A DNA stretch of 6,542 bases, taken from positions 1-6,542 of the forward strand of contig JAJRYU010000217.1 of the NCBI GenBank assembly GCA_024275615.1, given 5' to 3'. Under the pieces are notes generated by a model. The model searched no databases, was not told the origin of the DNA, and saw only the letters and a list, made by a program, of their open reading frames with translations. Source of the stretch: Planctomycetota bacterium. GTDB taxonomy: Bacteria; Planctomycetota; GCA-002687715; DRQF01. Shown piece by piece: positions 6,464-6,542 of the stretch (its first letter is position 1; each line of letters opens with the position of its first letter). The position numbers were made by a program, and so were the translations under genes.

Positions 6464-6497
6464 CTCGGTGGACCAGGCAAGGCTGATCTGGGTTTGG

Positions 6498-6542
6498 CTA
6501 TTGACTCAAGACATCGCTCAAAGTGTTGGCGTTGGCAGCGCA
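6498..6542 (-). CDS. Last 14 codons of a possible leftward gene (start outside window)
   Basis: Read leftward from the window edge, the sequence gives CAANANTLSDVLSQ and then TAG (6500-6498). The stop lies 34 bases before the bidirectional terminator, a natural position for the 3' end of a convergent gene. With so few codons neither the frame nor a function can be confirmed. Confidence 0.3.
   Translation of the reverse strand, partial: CAANANTLSDVLSQ

Noticed and set aside
1..6542. CRISPR array, tRNA, rRNA or phage attachment site
   Set aside because: No regularly spaced repeats, cloverleaf-like segments, rRNA-like stretches or integrase gene were seen on either strand.

Overview
The window is a compact bacterial stretch of roughly 50-55% G+C (estimated by eye) with no RNA genes, CRISPR array or complete transposon. 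The organism cannot be assigned from the sequence. An EAL-HDOD protein, a multi-domain HDOD-receiver-GGDEF protein and short intergenic gaps suggest a free-living Gram-negative lineage with rich c-di-GMP signalling (Proteobacteria/Myxococcota/Planctomycetota type), but this is inference only.

Left part (1-1454). The 3' end of an unrecognised, lysine/arginine-rich protein runs rightward to 336. It converges on a leftward gene for a multi-pass membrane protein (465-1280). The two stop codons are separated by exactly one 128-bp segment (337-464) whose ends are 24-bp imperfect inverted repeats (21/24 matching), which looks like a small non-autonomous mobile element. The membrane protein gene is divergent from the main operon, with a 174-bp intergenic region (1281-1454) carrying three inverted repeats.

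Central and right part (1455-6181). Four rightward genes are packed as one likely operon: a degenerate-EAL/HDOD protein (1455-2726), an HDOD-receiver-GGDEF protein (2707-4629, overlapping the first by 20 bp), an unrecognised 259-aa protein (4637-5416), and an arylamine N-acetyltransferase (5420-6181) with a complete Cys-His-Asp triad and a strong Shine-Dalgarno. The GGDEF protein keeps the GGEEF synthase motif, but its receiver domain has Asn in place of the phosphoacceptor Asp and its inhibitory-site motif reads RLEE instead of RxxD. The EAL domain next to it keeps most metal/ligand residues but has lost the GTGYSSL part of loop 6. The operon may therefore pair a working cyclase, with altered control, with a c-di-GMP-binding or inactive partner. 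The link to the acetyltransferase and the unknown protein is by position only.

Right end (6182-6542). An open frame with no convincing start ends at 6407 and looks like the C-terminal remnant of an exported protein. It is followed by a perfect 18-bp stem, 10-nt loop bidirectional terminator (6418-6463), and then the last 14 codons of a possible leftward gene (stop at 6498).
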